Shown here in pieces: positions 58,463 through 64,000 of a stretch of DNA of 64,000 bases; positions within the stretch are counted from its first letter, which is position 1, and each line of letters begins with the position of its first letter. Origin of the DNA: Prostheceraeus crozeri (Eukaryota; Platyhelminthes; Polycladida; Euryleptidae); assembly GCA_907163375.1 (NCBI GenBank), contig CAJQUW010008748.1, positions 124,001-188,000 of the forward strand. Direction: 5' to 3'. Under the pieces are notes generated by a model. The model was not told the DNA's origin, ran no database searches, and was given only the letters and a program-made list of their open reading frames with translations. The position numbers and the translations under genes are program-made.

Positions 58463-61400
58463 CATGTTGAAATTCCAATTAACTTTTAGATTCCAAATTC
58501 GAAATTTTGAAGTCTTACTTCATTTGTATATACTGAGCTGACAAAATGTTATAAAAGCGCCATTTTACATTTGAATTCATCTTAACGCTGACTACTCAAC
58601 TGAGACTCTGCTAATTTCCGATGCAAAAAATTTCCAGAGTGGTTTTGTAGTCGATATGTATTATTTTTGTTATTCCTAGTTTTCTGTACTCATTTCTGAA
58701 TGCGAAATCGATGTTCAGAAAAAGATGCCCTGTAAATGGAGCTTTTCGCTTTTCTATGATGTCAATGAAAGTGTTTTAACCGTATATCGCCTAAAATTAA
58801 ACATATTTAGCGATTTCTATGTTGAACACTTGCATGACATACAAGTTGAATTGATGAATACAAGTAGAAGAAGCGAGCGTCATATATAAGTCAAATGTTA
58901 AATAGTTAAATTAAATTATAGGACATGAAAGTCAATGGCAATTCAGTTAAGCTAACTACAGATTATACCAATTGATGAAATGAAGACTAGAAACTATATT
59001 GTTAAATTATACTAATTTAGGCGTGGTTTTATGAAATATGTACGAGATAAGATAAATCTTAGAAAAATTTTCGACACATCATTGATATTTGTCAAGTTAC
59101 TTTCACTAAATGACTCTCCCCTTGAACTTAATCGAGGGGAGCACTCTTTTATCCTCATCATGCTTAAGATACTACTGAAAAACGAAGTTTTCTGTTCTAC
59201 GTGTAACCAACTGCCTGCCGAGTACCGGTACTGATCGATCTCTTCATTACGTTGGCTTATGGGGTGCAACAGTCTCTTATGTATGATGTACAATGCATCT
59301 GAAAGAGTCATTGATTTCGAATAATCGCTGAAATAGAATAAAAGCCGTTAGGGAACGATTGGTTCAGCTTCTACTGAGGGAACTAACATCATTTGTCACT
59401 TAGCTGAATGAAATAAAATCAGATGCTTCAATTAAATTAAAGAATTGTAAAGCTAAAAGCACCTGCAAATCTTTCTTCAATAATTACATATTAAGCGTGC
59501 CCTTCGATTTTTCCCTTAATACAGTCTTGCTTCGTGACTTAATAATCGAAAACGCAGACAAAGATTTCTGTAATAATGCTGGCTATTTCAGCCAATGCAA
59601 GTGCTACTTAATCGCATCTATTTTTTTGCATTCCTTTCGAAGTATAGAAATAAAGCATGGAAGCTTTAAAACTTCAATAGTTTTTACAACTTTAACTTCG
59701 ATAGTTCCTATTCGTGTAATTTATTAGCACTTCTTGTGCTCATTTCATACGAAATGAGTTTCGGTTGCAACGTTTCATATTAGATGTTGCACATAATTCC
59801 TTGTTGTACAGAAAATTATAAGGTTTCAGTATTGCAAAGCACAGATAGTCTGATAATTACACAGATAACGATAAGATGGTCTATTTGTCAAACTTCCGAA
59901 TACTTTCTAAATAGAATAATTAGATATTGAGCTGCATCCTCTGGGAAGAAAACTGGGAAGACTTGAAAGCTGCTTATTGCATATGCGAGTACTTCAATGA
60001 ACTTTAAAGCATTATGATGACTTCTTATGCATACGCAGCATTAAATGGGTCTATTCAATCACTTTTATACTATTGGATCGAGTCTGGTGTTATTAATCAT
60101 CTCTGGTAGAATTCTTTCCTTTGTCGGGACTTGGAGGCACTTTACTCAAGTGAAGTGCTTCCCATCCCTTCAAGCATCGCTGGATATTCTGAGCCTCAGA
60201 AAGTAAAATTAAAGCTTTAAGAGATGCTGACATTTAGTGCACAGCTAGAAACTGTTGATCCTATGGATTGTGCTATCATGAGTGCTTTTGTTAATTCCTA
60301 TTACATCTATTCTCATATTGAAACGAAAAACATGCTTGTCTGGTGTCACAAAAAGTCCTAGACTCGAGGGGAGCAATAGCATTACAGTTATGCAATTGAT
60401 TGTCGCGTCGGATTTAATATTACGTGCAAAAGTAATTATTCGATAAGTGTGAAAGGTTCATTCTTCAATCTCTAAGACCCGATAATTGCAAGACTTGCTT
60501 ATACGCTGCTAGAAGTTTCAACGTCTATGACGGTTGTGGTAATTAAACAGATGATTATATTGATGTGCTTTGGACCGAATATTTGACTCACCAAGGCATA
60601 TTAATATTCTATCGTATTGTAAGGTCTCAATTATAACCTTTAGTAGCGGTAATGACATTCAAATTTCGTCTTCTGCTATTTTATGTCAAATAATCTGACC
60701 TAGCTTGCGCATTCTGTGCTAAAAAATAAACATAAAATTTTTGTCCCTGTCCATGGGCTAAATGAAATTACAGTGCTGAAAATATCAACTGAAGCGAACA
60801 TTATCTCTGTAGGTCTGTACCAGGATCTTTTATTTGTTTGGTTTGTGTTCATATAACGAGAAATGAGTGAGCGATTTCTTAAAAGCCGGTATTCATCTAT
60901 CACATGTGCAATTTTTGAAATCGAAAGTAGGGTACCGCTACTTATTTCAATGGGGTGAAAGGTAATTTGAATCAATATCATACAATATGTCATTTACTAC
61001 AATGAATGATTTAGAGATATGCGGTTATGCTTGCTAAGATTTTTAAGTGAATGAAGTGGATGGTGATCCGCTGAAGTATGTTAGTCAGTGATGTCTAATT
61101 TTGTATCTTTTAATCTGAGTGTGTACAGTAAATGCAAGCCCAAAAGTGACTCTTGTTACATGAATTCATGAAGCATCCAGTTATGAAATATTCTTTATAT
61201 GCGTTTATCTGAATAAATCATACATCCCATGTTGTTGTTTTGCAACCATATTGTTATCAGAATCTAGACGATCTGCGCTTACGAAATAGAAATCGCGCTG
61301 TTGCGGTTGCTTTCTATTCATTCGATGAACAAGAGGTTCGCTGACGATCTTGTTGAGTTTGATCTGAAAATGATTAACCTCTCAATCAAAATGTTGCTAG

Positions 61401-62243
61401 CTTTAAATTATGCATCATGGTTGAGCGAGAATAGTATCCGCGCCATTGTGGTCGAGCGAAGCCAATACTCCCGCCAGACGAAGACAAGTGTACTTTAATT
61501 TTTAAATGAGAGTTCAAAGTTTTCCGGAAAAATGCTGAAAAAGCAATAAAATCGACATTACTCTTGGCGAGTAACATGCAGCGCTGTGACACACTATTAA
61601 TTCTGAGACTGAGTATAACGTCCGATGACAGAATTGAGAGTACCTGAAAAAAGCGCCTGTAGAGCTACCTGAAAAACGTTTCAGTATTTCGACTGGCGAC
61701 CGCCCCTATCAAAATGACAAAAATTATTAATCTCTAGATCTCGATCATTTTCCTAGGCATTCAGTGGAAAAATTACTTCACACAGAACAGTAAATTTTTG
61801 CACTAAAACTTTTCGTTCTAGCGCCAGATAAAGCATCAGAGATGAAGTTTACTTCGCAAACGGAAGAGCCACTTAATTTGTAGGAATTATTATGCAAAAT
61901 TTTTTTCTTCTGATGTGAAATGTATCTGGGATCTTGCCATCAAAAAAAGCCAGAGTGGGGCACCATTAGCCATGCACATCATGCCCCAAGTTAGGCTAAA
62001 GAACCTTCATTTCTTGTCTATGATCAGCATGGCCTGTATAGATCGTCTCCTTTAACAATGCGAAGCTGACTCACCACAAATATCGCCAAGACAAAATGAT
62101 TAGACAATTGGATAAATCCTAACAAGGCCTACATTACAATTTAATAGGCTGTCTCTCTAAATAATCCTTTAGCTTCCGTGAGGCATGCAAACAGTCAAGA
62201 TAGTGAAATCGAAAGATAAGATCGAATTCGTGGAAGTGGACAC
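58463..62243. other. GPCR 3' flank and intergenic DNA; no other gene recognised
   Basis: A poly(A)-signal variant ATTAAA lies at 58796-58801, 334 bases after the GPCR stop, and an AATAAA at 59336-59341; either could end the transcript. The remaining 3 kb has no supportable feature. Confidence 0.35.
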
Positions 62244-62245
62244 TA

Positions 62246-63776
62246 GGTGACATACCACGCGTAATTCACGCGTGAACCACGCGTAATTTCATATGACCCC
62301 AAACATCCGTGGCTATGCGGGATATTGCTGCAATATAAGTTAGTATCAGTGGCGTCTTCTCCATACCTGCGAGGCCTTCGGCACATCCTAAATAATAATT
62401 TACCAACATTTATAGAAATGAAAAGTGTCATCATTCATTATATTTCATTTAAATTCGATAGCTTCTCGTAGTAATTGTCCGTCTCAAAATCAGACGCTTA
62501 ACCTCAGAGTGAACAGTTTTGCTGCGTGTACACGAACCACAGCTGTTTTCTTCTAACGATTGGACACACATGCTAGTCGTGTGTTCAGACGGAGCGAAAG
62601 AGAGTTGTATGCGTGTGAGGCAGCAAGCGCACGCGCCCGCACTAATATTGGCTTTCTCGATAGACATAATGCTTTGCCTTCTCCAATTTTTACAATGAAA
62701 TTCTCCGTTATTCTTGATCGAGGCTCGGTACTTAAATATAGAAAGGGAAACGCAATCCAATTGTTCCAGTCCTTCGTTTCTCGTCGGAGAGGTCACTACG
62801 TCAACAATAGCAGCTGACTGACGTTCAGTTAAGACTGTAATCAGATGATGAGCGTTCGCCAATGAATGCTGAGTAATGCATCTGACTCGAACACCCAGAT
62901 TCCGTAGAATTCCATAATTTGTTTTTGCGTGATTGATGTGACGCTATGCTTAGTACTGTAGATAAGCTCATAATCACGCCTTTCGTCCGAAAGGAATATA
63001 CTGAAAAGATGACAGTCGTCAAGCAAGGTAGGCCAACACCTGATTTAAAAATTGAAAGTACTCACAGAGAAAGAAATAAGAGATACACAAGACATTTTAA
63101 TGCATCAAAGTTCAACACATGAGTGGCTGACCAGCCGTGAGAAACGCAAAAAACTGTTTCCCTTCCTCCTTTTTTCTTGAGAAAATGTGGTCTGGACAGA
63201 GAGGGGATATAGATATCTCAGATCCTTGAGTAAGGCGGTTAGGCGACATGAGCAATTAACTTCTCATGTGCACATTCACTTGGCATTAAAAAATGTTCGG
63301 GAAATTGTAATTAAAAATCCATCTTTTATGAAAATTAATGTTATAACATAAAAAATGTCTGGTATAGAAATAGTATTCCAATGCCGAGCGAAGGCCTGTG
63401 GTCTGGGAGCACGCGACGCCACTGGTTAGTATAGTTGGCAGTCCTGTTATATAGACTTTGCGTCTCATGTGTCTGCATGTATCAGAGGCTAAACAATGTG
63501 ATAGGACCTCAATTTCATGCTCAGGGAAGACAGAACATGCTTAGCGGTTCATCCGTGGTTCAAGCGGCAGCGCAGACAACCGTAGACGACGCGCAAACTA
63601 TAAACGCTCGCCCGCGCGTATTCATAAACATTTCCCATGTTTTAACAGCATCAGATCAAGTGATTTCTGACTCTTAGTGCAGCGCGTATGTACGCGGGTA
63701 AAAGAATAGAATGTCCTTAACCACGGATGTTTGGGGTGTTTCGTAATTGCGCGTGAATCACGCGTGGCATGTCACC
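62246..63776. mobile_element. Foldback/MITE-like element with ACGCGT-rich ends
   Basis: Left end GGTGACATACCACGCGTAAT through GACCCCAAACATCCGTGG (62246-62313). Right end is the reverse complement, GGTGACATGCCACGCGTGAT through CACCCCAAACATCCGTGG. TA flanks both (62244-62245 and 63777-63778). Weaker inverted similarity continues inward (GCGTCTTCTCC…GCGAGGCCTTCGGC at 62352-62385 against GCGAAGGCCTG…GACGCCACTG at 63388-63424). No transposase is recognised. The minus-strand frame at 62449-62862 inside it has no ATG and no motif. Length 1531 bp. Confidence 0.75.
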
Positions 63777-63847
63777 TACATGTAGTATACTTGATTTCAG
63801 AGATGCAGCTACTGAAGAAGTCAGGTAGGCTACTGATTAAGTCAGGT

Positions 63848-64000
63848 AAAATACGCGTAATTCACGCATAGACTATTGCGGCAGCAACATATGTCGGCAG
63901 TCCTGTTATAGGTTATGGACTTTGCGTCTGTGTCTGCATCAGAGTTGCATGCGGGCGGCCCCGGGCTGCGTCATTATATTCGTGAAATCGTCAGTTTCCG
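63848..64000. repeat. Second copy of the ACGCGT-type repeat end, running off the window
   Basis: ATACGCGTAATTCACGC at 63850 repeats the end motif of the element at 62246. The segment GGCAGTCCTGTTATA…GACTTTGCGTCT…GTCTGCAT…CAGAG at 63896-63945 repeats 63434-63487 in direct orientation. So a second related element probably begins here. Confidence 0.55.

Noticed and set aside
57383-58478. Several minus- and plus-strand frames of 69-132 codons overlapping the GPCR
   Set aside because: Shadows of the GPCR coding frame.
62449-62862. 137-codon minus-strand frame inside the foldback element
   Set aside because: It begins at a TTG, shows no transposase motif, and the opposite strand is open as well.
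1-64000. CRISPR arrays, bacterial operons, rRNA genes
   Set aside because: None seen; the tandem arrays have no unique spacers, and the splice signal and transposon types are eukaryotic.

Overview
The window looks like a gene-poor, AT-rich piece of a marine invertebrate nuclear genome. That reading rests on one metazoan class A GPCR with an upstream splice acceptor, many kinds of eukaryotic transposon, and a heavily over-represented 8-mer TAGGCCTA. An echinoderm or other invertebrate deuterostome, or a lophotrochozoan, would fit; the phylum cannot be fixed from the sequence alone. Only one ordinary host gene is convincing: an open peptide-receptor-like GPCR at 57122-58462 (+). Most other recognisable sequence is mobile DNA.

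Layout. 1-1516: 3' part of a pogo/Tigger-type element. 1524-2497: a foldback repeat. 3573-7233: the most interesting object, a Chapaev-like (CMC group) DNA transposon with about 355-bp terminal inverted repeats (TIRs) that are about 99% identical, a 4-bp target duplication AGAA, termini starting CACGGTG, and a transposase whose N-terminus carries cysteine motifs like the N-terminal region of RAG1. It sits inside another, older repeat (pieces at 3389-3572 and 7234-7990). 11055-11215: LINE reverse transcriptase scrap. 12012-13397: near-complete DD34D mariner on the minus strand. 14995-15279: GIY-YIG nuclease tail of a Penelope-like type. 15415-15535: tRNA-derived SINE. 19905-21539, 21923-23003 and 24193-25718: three hAT-type elements, each with a perfect 8-bp target duplication; the third keeps the C-terminal half of its transposase and sits in a copy of a repeat family carrying a 63-bp tandem array (second copy at 33598-34665). 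31650-31690: hammerhead-ribozyme-like motif. 32969-33247: retroelement nuclease-like tail. 38109-38370: 33-bp minisatellite. 40460-40830: second LINE RT fragment. 40875-41009: long hairpin. 42027-42716: TA-flanked MITE. 50292-50418: 21-bp minisatellite. 51237-53299: a recurring 15-bp near-palindrome, overlapping the 5' end of a ZMYM/hAT-like element at 51339. 53605-55427: TA-flanked Tc1/mariner-superfamily element with a strongly decayed transposase. 62246-63776: foldback element with ACGCGT-rich ends.

The long stretches between these (notably 7990-11050, 15540-19900, 26350-31640, 35100-38100, 42720-50290, 55430-57090, 58463-62243) show no reading frame or RNA I can support. They may be introns, intergenic DNA or decayed repeats. 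Apart from the transposon nests, the features do not form a functional unit.
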